Source of the DNA: an uncultured Oscillospiraceae bacterium
GTDB taxonomy: Bacteria > Bacillota > Clostridia > Oscillospirales > Acutalibacteraceae
DNA length: 64,000 nt
Assembly (NCBI GenBank): GCA_902492895.1
Contig: CABUNG010000006.1
Span: forward strand, 40,218 to 104,217
Reading direction: 5' to 3'
The first letter of the stretch is position 1. Each line of letters begins with the position of its first letter. The notes beneath the pieces were generated by a model. It did not search any database, was not told the DNA's origin, and saw only the letters and a list, made by a program, of their open reading frames with translations. The position numbers and the translations under genes are program-made. Of the stretch, positions 1 through 6,864 are shown piece by piece.

Positions 1-56
1 GCGCGTCGGCTAAGGAGCCGCCCCGATTAATCCTGTCAGAACCGGCCCGATCTTAC

Positions 57-92
57 AAAAGAGGCATGAATGCCAGCATTCATGCCTCTTTT
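57..92 (-). terminator. Intrinsic terminator of the tail-like gene
   Basis: A perfect 16-bp stem (57-72 with 77-92) closes a CCAG loop. The stem ends in AAAA on one side and TTTT on the other. It lies just past the stop codon of the minus-strand tail-like gene. Because the stem is symmetrical it could stop transcription in both directions. Confidence 0.8.
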
Positions 93-138
93 GCTTATTA
101 AAAATTTTCCAGATCTTCCGCTATTCCCATTTTTTCTG

Positions 139-1941
139 TCAGGCGGACAGAATCCCGCCTGCGGTTTCGATGGCTCTGGCATAGCGGTCCATCACGGCGT
201 CCAGATCCCGGTTGTACAAGAGGTCCACATCTCCGTCGTCGATGCGGAGAACCCCGCCGCGGCCGATGGGATAGAGGCTCGAAGGGATATGGGCCACCGC
301 CGTCTCTTCCGGACTGCCCACCACCAGCTGAAGCGGCGTGTTCTCCTCATTCTGTGCGGCGATCCAGGACTGAAAAGCCGGCAGCGCCGTGGACGGATCC
401 CCCGCGTCATATCCATACAACGACAGGATCCTGGTGCGCATCCGCAGCTGAATTTGGGTCTCGTTCAGGGAAAACACGATATCCTCGATGGTGCTCCCCG
501 TCGCTTTGGACACGAAATGGGTGCAGAGCACGTCGGCCTCCGGATCCCCCGTATGCGTATGCGGGACCGTCAGGTTGAGCCCCAGCAGCCCCGACGCGAT
601 GGCCGGATCCTCCGATACCGCCACCTCGCTCGATGCTCCCGGTTCCACCAGCCGGCAGCGCCGCGTCTCGATGCCCGTCACCGCGTCCCATTCATCCCGC
701 GGGCCCTTCGGCAGACCGTAGAACGCGGTGCTCACCGGTACGAGGATGCTCTCGTCGGGGATCTGTCCCTGCCAATCCAGCGAGAGGCAGAGCGTGACTG
801 CCACGCTGGTTCCGGCTGCCGCGCTCAGGGTCACGTGCGCCTGCACCGCGGCGGCCAGTTCGGCTGTGGCCTGTCCGTCTCCGGGACCCGCCTGCGCCAG
901 TGTCTCCCCGGCCTCCGAGACCAGGGAGAGCGTCAGGCCGGCCGGCAGACGTCCTCCCGCCGACAATGTCACCCTCCCCGCTTCCAGATTTCCGGCAGGT
1001 GCGCTGAACAGCGCCGGACCGGCGGCCGTCCCGCTGAGGGTTACCCGTCCGGATTCCCCGGGGACCAGATTCACCCCCGCCGCCGTCTGCGGTTCGGAAA
1101 AAGGAACCAGGCAGTCCTTTGTCCCGCTGTGCATCAGCACAGACGGACAGATGCCGGCAAACGTATAGGGATTGCTCGACATCTTATCGTCGACGCCGGT
1201 CTCGACTGTCGCCCCCAGCACCGCCGCCCGGCGGAAAGCGCTTCCCTCCAGCGCGTCCTGATACGCAGCAGGGGAGCCGGTCGAATGCCCCGTGAGGATC
1301 GCGGCAAACCGGCTGTCCGCCTCCGGCTTCGTATAGGTATCCGTTCTCTCCGCCGCCTTTACCGCCAGGGCGGCGGCTTCCTCCGCGCGAAGGGCAGACG
1401 ACCCGGCTGCCGCGGCGTGTCCGGACGAGGCTGAGGCGGCGGACGAGGCCGTCCCGGCCGCCGCGGCCGCTTGCCCGGCCAGCGTTTCCGTCTCGATCCG
1501 GTCGGCGGAGACCTCCTGACGGGCGGCCTCGGCGGCGTTGGCCGAGGCCGCCGCCTGCTCCCGTTCCGCCGCCACCGAGCTGAGCAGCTGGTCATAGATG
1601 TCCGGCGTGGGCTCCGGGGGCGTCACGCCCGGCAGGAATCCCGACTGGCAGACCGAAATTTCCGCCCGGTTTGTCGTCAGCCGGTCCCCGCCAAACACCG
1701 AGACCCGGAACCACGGCACCCGGATCACCTCTTCCGGAACGCTGCACACGCCGTCCTGCACCAGCATGTGATACACCGCCCCCGAAGCCGCCTGGAACAC
1801 CGCCGTTTTCTCGATCCCTTCCCAATCGGGCCCAAAGACAAATTCCGCCGACAGATAATTCCGGCTGTCCGCCACCACCGTTACCGGATGGCTTTTCAGC
1901 TCCTGCCCGTTGACCGTAAAACGCAGCACTTTTTGTTTCAT
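139..1941 (-). CDS. Phage tail/baseplate-like structural protein
   Basis: This 600-residue protein resembles tail or baseplate appendage proteins of Firmicute phages. The first 95 residues have the usual N-terminal module of that group, with an EFVFGPDWEG stretch and a later FRVSVFGGDRLTTNR stretch. Residues 125-200 are rich in Ala, Glu and Ser and look like a coiled-coil or fibrous shaft. The C-terminal half is probably a beta-rich tip but I do not recognise it. The start is set by an AGGAGG ribosome site directly upstream. No capsid, portal, terminase or other tail gene is visible in the window, so it stands alone beside a phage-type repressor. It may be a prophage remnant or a captured tail gene. 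The family resemblance is fairly clear; the function is inference. Confidence 0.7.
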   Translation of the reverse strand: MKQKVLRFTVNGQELKSHPVTVVADSRNYLSAEFVFGPDWEGIEKTAVFQAASGAVYHMLVQDGVCSVPEEVIRVPWFRVSVFGGDRLTTNRAEISVCQSGFLPGVTPPEPTPDIYDQLLSSVAAEREQAAASANAAEAARQEVSADRIETETLAGQAAAAAGTASSAASASSGHAAAAGSSALRAEEAAALAVKAAERTDTYTKPEADSRFAAILTGHSTGSPAAYQDALEGSAFRRAAVLGATVETGVDDKMSSNPYTFAGICPSVLMHSGTKDCLVPFSEPQTAAGVNLVPGESGRVTLSGTAAGPALFSAPAGNLEAGRVTLSAGGRLPAGLTLSLVSEAGETLAQAGPGDGQATAELAAAVQAHVTLSAAAGTSVAVTLCLSLDWQGQIPDESILVPVSTAFYGLPKGPRDEWDAVTGIETRRCRLVEPGASSEVAVSEDPAIASGLLGLNLTVPHTHTGDPEADVLCTHFVSKATGSTIEDIVFSLNETQIQLRMRTRILSLYGYDAGDPSTALPAFQSWIAAQNEENTPLQLVVGSPEETAVAHIPSSLYPIGRGGVLRIDDGDVDLLYNRDLDAVMDRYARAIETAGGILSA

Positions 1942-1962
1942 CCTTCTCCTCCTCTTATTTAC

Positions 1963-1991
1963 GAGACTCTCAAAGTCTCACAATTGAGACT
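1963..1991. promoter_or_regulatory. Two overlapping palindromic operators
   Basis: GAGACT-N5-AGTCTC (1963-1979) and AGTCTCA-CAAT-TGAGACT (1974-1991) are perfect inverted repeats sharing their central half-site. They lie in the 5' leader of the tail-like gene. A related copy, CTCA-TTTT-TGAG, is at 2038-2049. The likely ligand is the divergent S24-type repressor. This assignment is inferred from position and symmetry. Confidence 0.6.
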
Positions 1992-2030
1992 TCGGGGCCA
2001 AAAAAATAACTTCCTTCTTTTTCCGGCTTT

Positions 2031-2059
2031 ATTATAGCTCATTTTTGAGATTTTGTCAA
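2031..2059 (-). promoter_or_regulatory. Sigma-A promoter of the tail-like gene, operator in spacer
   Basis: On the minus strand a consensus -35 TTGACA (2059-2054) and consensus -10 TATAAT (2036-2031) are 17 bp apart. The palindrome CTCATTTTTGAG (2038-2049) sits inside the spacer, where bound repressor would block RNA polymerase. Confidence 0.75.
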
Positions 2060-2087
2060 GATATTGTGACTACATTTCCTTTAAACT

Positions 2088-2116
2088 ATTGCAATATTGA
2101 GAATAATTTGCTATAG
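2088..2116 (+). promoter_or_regulatory. Sigma-A promoter of the repressor gene
   Basis: TTGCAA (2088-2093) and TATAGT (2111-2116) are separated by 17 bp, about 45 bp upstream of the repressor start. An ATTGAGAAT stretch in the spacer resembles an operator half-site, so autoregulation is possible. Confidence 0.6.
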
Positions 2117-2162
2117 TAAAGTCATCAAATGTAGCATAAACTTCACAGATAGGAGTGAAATC

Positions 2163-3059
2163 ATGACGGTATATGAGCGCATCCGGCAGCGGCGCAAGGA
2201 ACTCGGCTTGTCGGCGGAAGACCTGGCCCGGGCCCTCGGCGTGTCGCGTGCCACGGTCTACCGGTATGAATCGGCCGAAACCGAAAAGCTGCCTTCATCG
2301 GTTTTGGAACCTCTTGCAGACGTTCTCCTCACCACCCCCGCGGATCTGATGGGATGGGAGAATGAAGCGGCGGGCCGGGACCCGTTTTTTGCCGCGGCTT
2401 TCGACCGTCTGTGCATGGCGTGGAACAAAACCCCCGAGCAGGTGGAACGGGATACCGGCCTCTCCCACGAGCGGATGCTCGCTCTGCGCCGTTCAAAGGA
2501 GCAGCCGACCCCGGAAGAGGTGTCCCTCCTCGCCTCCTATTTTTCGGTGCCCGTCCGTTTGCTGGAGCCCCAGACGCAAACGGACGCCGAGCCGAAAAAT
2601 CCCGGTATCCGGAATGAAAAGAGCAACGTTCTCCCCTTTGTTCCGCCGATCGAATACGGCGGCACTATCCCGGTTTTGGGAAAGGTGCCGGCCGGCATTC
2701 CTATCGAGGCGGTGGAGGACGTGATTGAGCGGATCCCGCTGCCTGCCTCCTTCGCTCGCTCGGGCGAGGACTATTTCGGCCTTCTGGTGACCGGGGACAG
2801 CATGGCCCCCGAGTATCTCGACGGGGATATCGTCATCATCCGGGCTCAGCCGACGGCCGATACGGGCGACGACGTCGTCGCGTACATCGGCGGCGCGGAC
2901 GCGACCCTTAAACGGATTGTGGTCACCACGACCGGCGTGCAGCTCCGTCCCCTCAATCCGGCCTATGAAACCCGCAGCTTCACCAACGCGCAGATCGAAT
3001 CCCTGCCGCTGGTCATCGCCGGCATCGTCGTCGAGCAGCGGCGGCGCCGCCGGAAATAG
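2163..3059 (+). CDS. Phage-type repressor: HTH domains plus S24 self-cleaving peptidase
   Basis: This 298-residue protein has an N-terminal XRE-type helix-turn-helix (about residues 4-62, with ALGVSRATVYRYES). A second HTH-like segment spans about residues 78-135. The C-terminal domain is S24/LexA-like. Its nucleophile is Ser213 in VTGDSM and its general base is Lys250 in ATLKRI. An Ala177-Gly178 pair in VPAGIP matches the autocleavage site of LexA and CI repressors. This predicts inactivation by RecA filaments during DNA damage. The ATG at 2163 is preferred to upstream in-frame starts because AGGAG lies just before it. The gene is divergent from the tail-like gene, with palindromic operators between. 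It is not LexA itself, because the operators differ from the LexA-like box near recA. Confidence 0.88.
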   Translation: MTVYERIRQRRKELGLSAEDLARALGVSRATVYRYESAETEKLPSSVLEPLADVLLTTPADLMGWENEAAGRDPFFAAAFDRLCMAWNKTPEQVERDTGLSHERMLALRRSKEQPTPEEVSLLASYFSVPVRLLEPQTQTDAEPKNPGIRNEKSNVLPFVPPIEYGGTIPVLGKVPAGIPIEAVEDVIERIPLPASFARSGEDYFGLLVTGDSMAPEYLDGDIVIIRAQPTADTGDDVVAYIGGADATLKRIVVTTTGVQLRPLNPAYETRSFTNAQIESLPLVIAGIVVEQRRRRRK

Positions 3060-3111
3060 CCCGATCGTTTCTGCGATACGCACCGTCCCATGAAGAGAGG
3101 GAGGGTTGAAT

Positions 3112-4227
3112 ATGTCCGCCCGAACCAAGCTCTTTCGTGTCAAGGATCCTTACGATCCGGCCTCGGATGCGCTTTTCCGGGAAGCCGTGCGGGAGTCGCA
3201 CGCCTTTCACTATGCACACTGCCGGGAATACCGCGCCATAGCGGAGGCTCTGCACGCTTCACCCGAGGAACTCCGGGACGGCGGGGCCAACGCCGTCCCG
3301 TTTCTGCCGACGCTGCTGTTCAAGAACCACCGCCTCTATTCCATGCCGGCGTGGCGCCTGCCGATTCAGGCGACCTCCTCCGGCACCAAAGGCCGGTTCA
3401 GCCGGATCGGATTCGATGCCGGCGGGCTGCTCTGCGGTCTTCGGATGGTGCTGAAAATCGGGCGGCGGCGCGGGTTGTTCTCCCCCGTCCCGGTCCACTA
3501 TATCCTGCTCGGCTACAAACCCCACCGCGGCAACGCCACGGCGGTGACCAAAACCGCCTTCGGCGCCACTCTGTTCACCCCGGCGCTGAGCCGCACCTAT
3601 GCGCTGACGGTCGGCCCGGACGGCTACAAACCCGATCTCGAACGGATCGTCGACGCCATCCTGCGCCGCAGCCGCTCCCGCTTCCCCGTCCGTCTGATGG
3701 GGTTCCCCTCCTACACCTATTTTGTTCTGCGGATGATGGAGGAGCGCGGCCTGTCCGTACAGCTGAAAAAGGGCTCCAAAATTCTGCTCGGCGGCGGCTG
3801 GAAACAGTTTTATGCCGAGCAGGTGGATAAATCCGTGCTCTACGACCTAGCCAGGCGGGTGCTCGGTATCGGGGAAGACGATATCATCGAGTTTTTCGGC
3901 GCGGTGGAACATCCGATTCTGTACTGCGACTGTAAGCGGCATCATTTTCACGTTCCCGCATACAGCCGGGTCGTCATTCGGGACGTTCACACCCTGGAAC
4001 CCGTACCGAACGGGACACCCGGACTCGTCAATTTGATCAGCCCCATGGTCCGGGGCACCCCGATTCTGAGCGTCATGACCGATGACCTGGGCATCCTGCA
4101 CGACGGCGAGAGCTGCGGATGCGGGATTTCCTCCCCCTATCTGGAGATTCTCGGGCGGGTCGGTCTCAAGGACATCAAAACCTGCGCGGCGGGTGCCGCC
4201 GAGCTGCTGACGGAGGTGCCGCTATGA
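3112..4227 (+). CDS. LuxE-like acyl-protein synthetase
   Basis: This 371-residue protein belongs to the LuxE acyl-protein synthetase/adenylating family. In luminous bacteria LuxE activates a fatty acid with ATP and passes the acyl group to the LuxC reductase. The glycine/serine-rich nucleotide-binding motif TSSGTKG is at residues 88-94. Further conserved parts are GGGWKQFY and EFFGAVEHPILY. A GAGGG-rich ribosome site supports the ATG at 3112; an in-frame TTG lies six bases earlier. It overlaps the following luxC-like gene by four bases, so the two are translationally coupled. No luxA or luxB is in the window. The pair probably makes an aldehyde or a thioester-bound acyl group for some other purpose. 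The acyl substrate is unknown. Confidence 0.82.
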   Translation: MSARTKLFRVKDPYDPASDALFREAVRESHAFHYAHCREYRAIAEALHASPEELRDGGANAVPFLPTLLFKNHRLYSMPAWRLPIQATSSGTKGRFSRIGFDAGGLLCGLRMVLKIGRRRGLFSPVPVHYILLGYKPHRGNATAVTKTAFGATLFTPALSRTYALTVGPDGYKPDLERIVDAILRRSRSRFPVRLMGFPSYTYFVLRMMEERGLSVQLKKGSKILLGGGWKQFYAEQVDKSVLYDLARRVLGIGEDDIIEFFGAVEHPILYCDCKRHHFHVPAYSRVVIRDVHTLEPVPNGTPGLVNLISPMVRGTPILSVMTDDLGILHDGESCGCGISSPYLEILGRVGLKDIKTCAAGAAELLTEVPL

Positions 4228-5513
4228 TTCTGGCGGGAGGCCGGCTGTACGACACCGCGGAGCAGGATCGGATCCTCTCCCGTCTGGAAACGGATATCAA
4301 CCGGACGCGGCAAACCAAAGCGCTGTCCGCTGAAACGGTCATGGCGGCCGTCGAGCGTCTTGGGCAGCGTCTGGCCGCCGGGGACTTCGACGCCCTGCTG
4401 GACCGCTTCGGCATCGAGGGCCTCGATACCTATGTCGAGACTCTTCTGCCCATGCTGAGCCGGGAGTCTCTGGAGCTGCGGGTCCGCACCGAATTAGGGA
4501 TCCGTCCGTTTGACGAACGGCCCGTCGCCCCGCCGTCCGGCCAGACACCCATCTCCCTGCGGCCCATGCCGCTCGGCACCCTCCTGCACATCGCCGCCGG
4601 AAATGTAGACGGCCTTCCCGCCTTCAGCGTTGTGGAGGGGCTGCTCACCGGCAACGTCAATCTGCTGAAACTGCCCCAGGCCGACAGCGGCCTGTCGCTG
4701 GAAATTCTGCAGAAACTGATGGAGCTGGAGCCGGATATCCGGGAATTTCTGTATGTGTTCGATACCCCGTCGAGCGATCTCGGTACGCTCAAGCGGCTGG
4801 CGGATATCGCGGACGGGATCGTGGTCTGGGGCGGCGAAACCGCGGTGGCAGCCGTCCGCCGGTTTGCTCCTAACGGCGTCAAGCTGATCGAATGGGGGCA
4901 CCGCCTGAGCTTCGCCTATATCTCCGGCTATGAAGACGAAAAGCCGGAGCTCGCCGCGCTCGCCCGTCATATCGTGTCCACGAAGCAGCTTCTCTGCAGC
5001 TCCTGTCAGACCATTTTTCTCGATACCGACAGCCCGGAAGAACTCGTCCGGTTCTGTCAAACGTTTTTGCCCTATCTGGACGCAGCCTCCGAGCGGGTGC
5101 CGGCCTCGATCGGTGAAACGGCCGAACGGACGCTGCGCCGTCTGAACGGCCGATTGGAACGCATCCTGTCGGGGGATGACCGCGCGTCCAGCCGGGTGTT
5201 TCAGGGCCGTTTCTGCAGCCTCACCGCCTGTGCCGACCGGGATCTCGAGCTCTCCGACATGTTCGGCAACGTCCTCGTCAAAGCCCTGCCCCGGGAGCAG
5301 CTGTTCGGACAGCTGCGGCGGCACAAAGGGGTATTGCAGACGGCGGGGCTGATCTGCTCCCCCGACCGGCGGGAGGAACTGACCGATCTCCTTTCGCGCG
5401 GCGGCCTGACGCGGATCACGCGGGCCGGGGATATGTCGGCCGTTTTCTGCGGCGAATCCCACGACGGGGAATTTCCCCTGCGGCGCTATATCCGCACGGT
5501 CGTCGTGGAATAA
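4224..5513 (+). CDS. LuxC-like acyl-CoA/acyl-enzyme reductase
   Basis: This 429-residue protein is a LuxC-family NADPH-dependent acyl reductase, part of the aldehyde dehydrogenase superfamily. The AAGNVDGLPAFSVVEG segment (residues 124-139) forms part of the dinucleotide-binding fold. The likely catalytic cysteine is in QLLCSSCQ, Cys258 or Cys261; LuxC enzymes use one cysteine to hold the acyl thioester. The ATG overlaps the luxE-like stop codon as ATGA, with GGAGG just upstream. A strong terminator follows, so the two genes form a complete bicistron. In luminous bacteria the LuxC/LuxE product is a long-chain aldehyde. Here no consumer enzyme is adjacent, so the pathway is open. Confidence 0.85.
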   Translation: MILAGGRLYDTAEQDRILSRLETDINRTRQTKALSAETVMAAVERLGQRLAAGDFDALLDRFGIEGLDTYVETLLPMLSRESLELRVRTELGIRPFDERPVAPPSGQTPISLRPMPLGTLLHIAAGNVDGLPAFSVVEGLLTGNVNLLKLPQADSGLSLEILQKLMELEPDIREFLYVFDTPSSDLGTLKRLADIADGIVVWGGETAVAAVRRFAPNGVKLIEWGHRLSFAYISGYEDEKPELAALARHIVSTKQLLCSSCQTIFLDTDSPEELVRFCQTFLPYLDAASERVPASIGETAERTLRRLNGRLERILSGDDRASSRVFQGRFCSLTACADRDLELSDMFGNVLVKALPREQLFGQLRRHKGVLQTAGLICSPDRREELTDLLSRGGLTRITRAGDMSAVFCGESHDGEFPLRRYIRTVVVE

Positions 5514-5522
5514 AAAAAGCCG

Positions 5523-5559
5523 AAAAGGCTCTGCGGTTTTTCTCCGCAGAGCCTTTTTT
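5523..5559 (+). terminator. Intrinsic terminator after the LuxE/LuxC-like pair
   Basis: An AAAAGGCTCTGCGG arm pairs with CCGCAGAGCCTTTT and is followed by a T-run, directly after the reductase stop codon. Confidence 0.85.
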
Positions 5560-5650
5560 ATGCACATTTTTCTTGTATACAAAGCGTATCTCCGGAAAAA
5601 ATAAACTGTACCGCTTTTACACGCCTTTTATAAAAGAAAGGACCCCGCTC

Positions 5651-5890
5651 ATGAAAAACAAGAAAAACGTGCTGCCCGTCGATGAAACCGGCGACGCTCT
5701 ATTTGACGAAACCTTCAGTGTGGCCTCCACAACGGAATGCACAGGACTGATCCCGGCCGCCCCGGTCAGCGGCGCCGCGGCCGACTCTTACAGCGACATT
5801 TACGACGTTCCCCTCGCCAAGACCCCCGCCGACGCCGTTCACGCCCTCCAGAGCGTGAAAAAGGAAACAGATGACGAAAAGCGGCCTTGA
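5651..5890 (+). CDS. Small acidic hypothetical protein
   Basis: This 79-residue protein has a short basic start (MKNKKN) and a long acidic, low-complexity body. The body contains SYSDIYDVPLAKTPADAVHALQSVKKE. There is no signal peptide, membrane segment or cysteine cluster. The ATG at 5651 is chosen because AAAGGA lies at good distance upstream; the open frame extends further 5' without a ribosome site. It lies alone between a terminator and a candidate small RNA. I do not recognise a family. It is probably real, judged by the ribosome site and codon pattern. Confidence 0.6.
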   Translation: MKNKKNVLPVDETGDALFDETFSVASTTECTGLIPAAPVSGAAADSYSDIYDVPLAKTPADAVHALQSVKKETDDEKRP

Positions 5891-5928
5891 TTTCTTTACG
5901 ATTCCTTTACAAGGATTTCATGGAATCT

Positions 5929-5957
5929 TTTAGAAGGGTTCAAATCTTGGTCATAAT
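5929..5957 (+). promoter_or_regulatory. Possible promoter of the candidate small RNA
   Basis: TTTAGA (5929-5934) and CATAAT (5952-5957) are 17 bp apart. This would start a transcript near 5964, just before the closing stem of the candidate RNA. A second -10-like TATACT (5965-5970) has no well-spaced -35. Confidence 0.4.
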
Positions 5958-5963
5958 TATCCC

Positions 5964-6090
5964 GTATACTAAAAGCATCCCAAACGGAACGGGCCACAGA
6001 AGGCTGTCAGGCTAATCCCTCGAAAGAGGTTTAGAATAGATGCTTTTTTCACACCTCCCTCCTCTCTCTGCGCGGCTGCCCGGCCGCGCA
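5964..6090 (+). ncRNA. Candidate structured small RNA with pyrimidine-rich loop
   Basis: The sequence can fold as a three-way junction. P1 pairs AAAAGCATC (5971-5979) with GATGCTTTT (6039-6047). P2 is GCCACAG with CTGT-CA-GGC (5993-6013). P3 is CCTC-GAAA-GAGG (6018-6029). P1 ends in a T-run. A stretch of almost only C and U follows (6050-6068, containing CACCTCCCTCCTC). It is complementary to Shine-Dalgarno sequences. A hairpin, TGCGCGGC with GCCGCGCA (6069-6090), comes next. No gene follows on this strand until 6614. Pyrimidine-rich segments flanked by hairpins are known in Firmicute regulatory RNAs. Any relation is inference, and I do not recognise a riboswitch class. Confidence 0.45.
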
Positions 6091-6099
6091 TCCCCCTCT

Positions 6100-6130
6100 A
6101 AAACGGCCGGCATAATGCCGGCCGTTTTTT
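6100..6130 (+). terminator. Strong hairpin with T-run
   Basis: AAAACGGCCGGCAT pairs with ATGCCGGCCGTTTT and is followed by further T. It probably ends transcripts from the candidate small RNA locus. The remaining bases up to 6241 show no gene I can support. Confidence 0.75.
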
Positions 6131-6241
6131 ATGCGAAGGAGAGGACCTGTTTGGGGTTTCCGGCCGGCCTTTCGCGGCCGGGGTCAAAAAAGGCAGCCCC
6201 GTTCCCGCTCCTGCGCCACTTCCATATTTACCACACAGCAC

Positions 6242-6270
6242 AAAGGGCCGCGACGATGTCGCGGCCCTTT
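6242..6270 (-). terminator. Hairpin terminator of the small helical gene
   Basis: AAAGGGCCGCGAC and GTCGCGGCCCTTT form a perfect 13-bp stem around GAT, about 60 bp past the stop of the minus-strand gene at 6332. A very similar stem sequence recurs at 60169-60202. Confidence 0.6.
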
Positions 6271-6331
6271 CGAATCGGAGAGGCTTATTTATCGGAATCC
6301 GCGAAGCGTCGATATCGTCGAACGCCTCCCT

Positions 6332-6514
6332 CTATGAACGTTTGTCTGTATCCCGATCCTGCTCTTCGAACCAGCGATCCACATGGTCCATAATCGAGAG
6401 AATCGTCATCCATTGTTCCCGCACACGCTCAGAATTGTATTCACAGATACTTAACTCCAGCTTTAGCTGTCCGACACGCTTATATAATGTTGCCACTAAT
6501 TCATGGAGAGACAT
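6332..6514 (-). CDS. Small helical hypothetical protein
   Basis: This 60-residue protein is probably mostly alpha-helical. A heptad-like stretch, LVATLYKRVGQLKLELSICE, suggests a short coiled coil, followed by a polar C-terminus. An AGGAGG ribosome site seven bases before the ATG supports it as a gene. It is divergent from a ribbon-helix-helix protein. The shared 100-bp promoter region carries a 13-bp inverted repeat. It has neither a membrane segment nor a recognised toxin fold. It might be the partner of the DNA-binding protein, but nothing beyond the arrangement supports that. Confidence 0.6.
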   Translation of the reverse strand: MSLHELVATLYKRVGQLKLELSICEYNSERVREQWMTILSIMDHVDRWFEEQDRDTDKRS

Positions 6515-6538
6515 CCGGAGGCCTCCTCTTCGTATTGC

Positions 6539-6592
6539 AAATTGTATTTCAAATTGTACTCTATATTTGTTTTACCACATGAAATACAATTT
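6539..6592. promoter_or_regulatory. Operator repeats in a divergent promoter region
   Basis: AAATTGTATTTCA (6539-6551) and TGAAATACAATTT (6580-6592) are a perfect 13-bp inverted repeat. An extra half-site AAATTGTA lies at 6551-6558. The region separates the ribbon-helix-helix gene from the small helical gene. Repeated short half-sites are typical of ribbon-helix-helix operators. Confidence 0.6.
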
Positions 6593-6613
6593 TACAAGAG
6601 AGGGGGGCTTTTT

Positions 6614-6787
6614 ATGGCCGATTTTATTCCGAAACCGTATAAAAAAGAGCCCATCACCCTGCGTATTGACGTTGAAAAGTTAGAGCAGATCGAAAAACTG
6701 GCACAAAAGAACGGCATGAATCGCAGTGAATTCATCAATCGTTGCATTGATTTTGCCATTCAACACATGAAATCCGACAAACCATAA
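6614..6787 (+). CDS. Ribbon-helix-helix DNA-binding protein
   Basis: This 57-residue protein has a ribbon-helix-helix fold of the CopG/Arc type. ITLRIDVEKLEQIEKLAQ gives the beta-strand and first helix, and NRSEFINRCIDFAI the second helix. Such proteins bind DNA as dimers and usually repress their own promoter. The ATG at 6614 follows a GAGGGGGG ribosome site. The candidate operator lies immediately upstream. Candidate targets are its own gene and the divergent gene at 6332-6514. A strong terminator follows it. Confidence 0.8.
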   Translation: MADFIPKPYKKEPITLRIDVEKLEQIEKLAQKNGMNRSEFINRCIDFAIQHMKSDKP

Positions 6788-6802
6788 AGGATCAAGCTGG
6801 AA

Positions 6803-6843
6803 AACAGCCCCGGCCGGCACGTTCGCGTGCCGGCCGGGGCTGT
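6803..6843. terminator. Bidirectional terminator
   Basis: A 19-bp GC-rich stem, starting AACAGCCCCGG and ending CCGGGGCTGTT, closes a TTCG loop between converging genes (the ribbon-helix-helix gene and the DUF1015 gene). Confidence 0.75.
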
Positions 6844-6864
6844 TATATGCCGATAATTTTCCAA

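Noticed and set aside
4494..5582. Minus-strand frame of 362 codons
   Set aside because: Antisense to the LuxC-like gene, with no recognisable domain or ribosome site.
5964..6050. Known riboswitch class (c-di-GMP, purine, THF, fluoride, ZTP, SRP RNA)
   Set aside because: Conserved core sequences of these classes were compared from memory and do not match, and no regulated gene follows.
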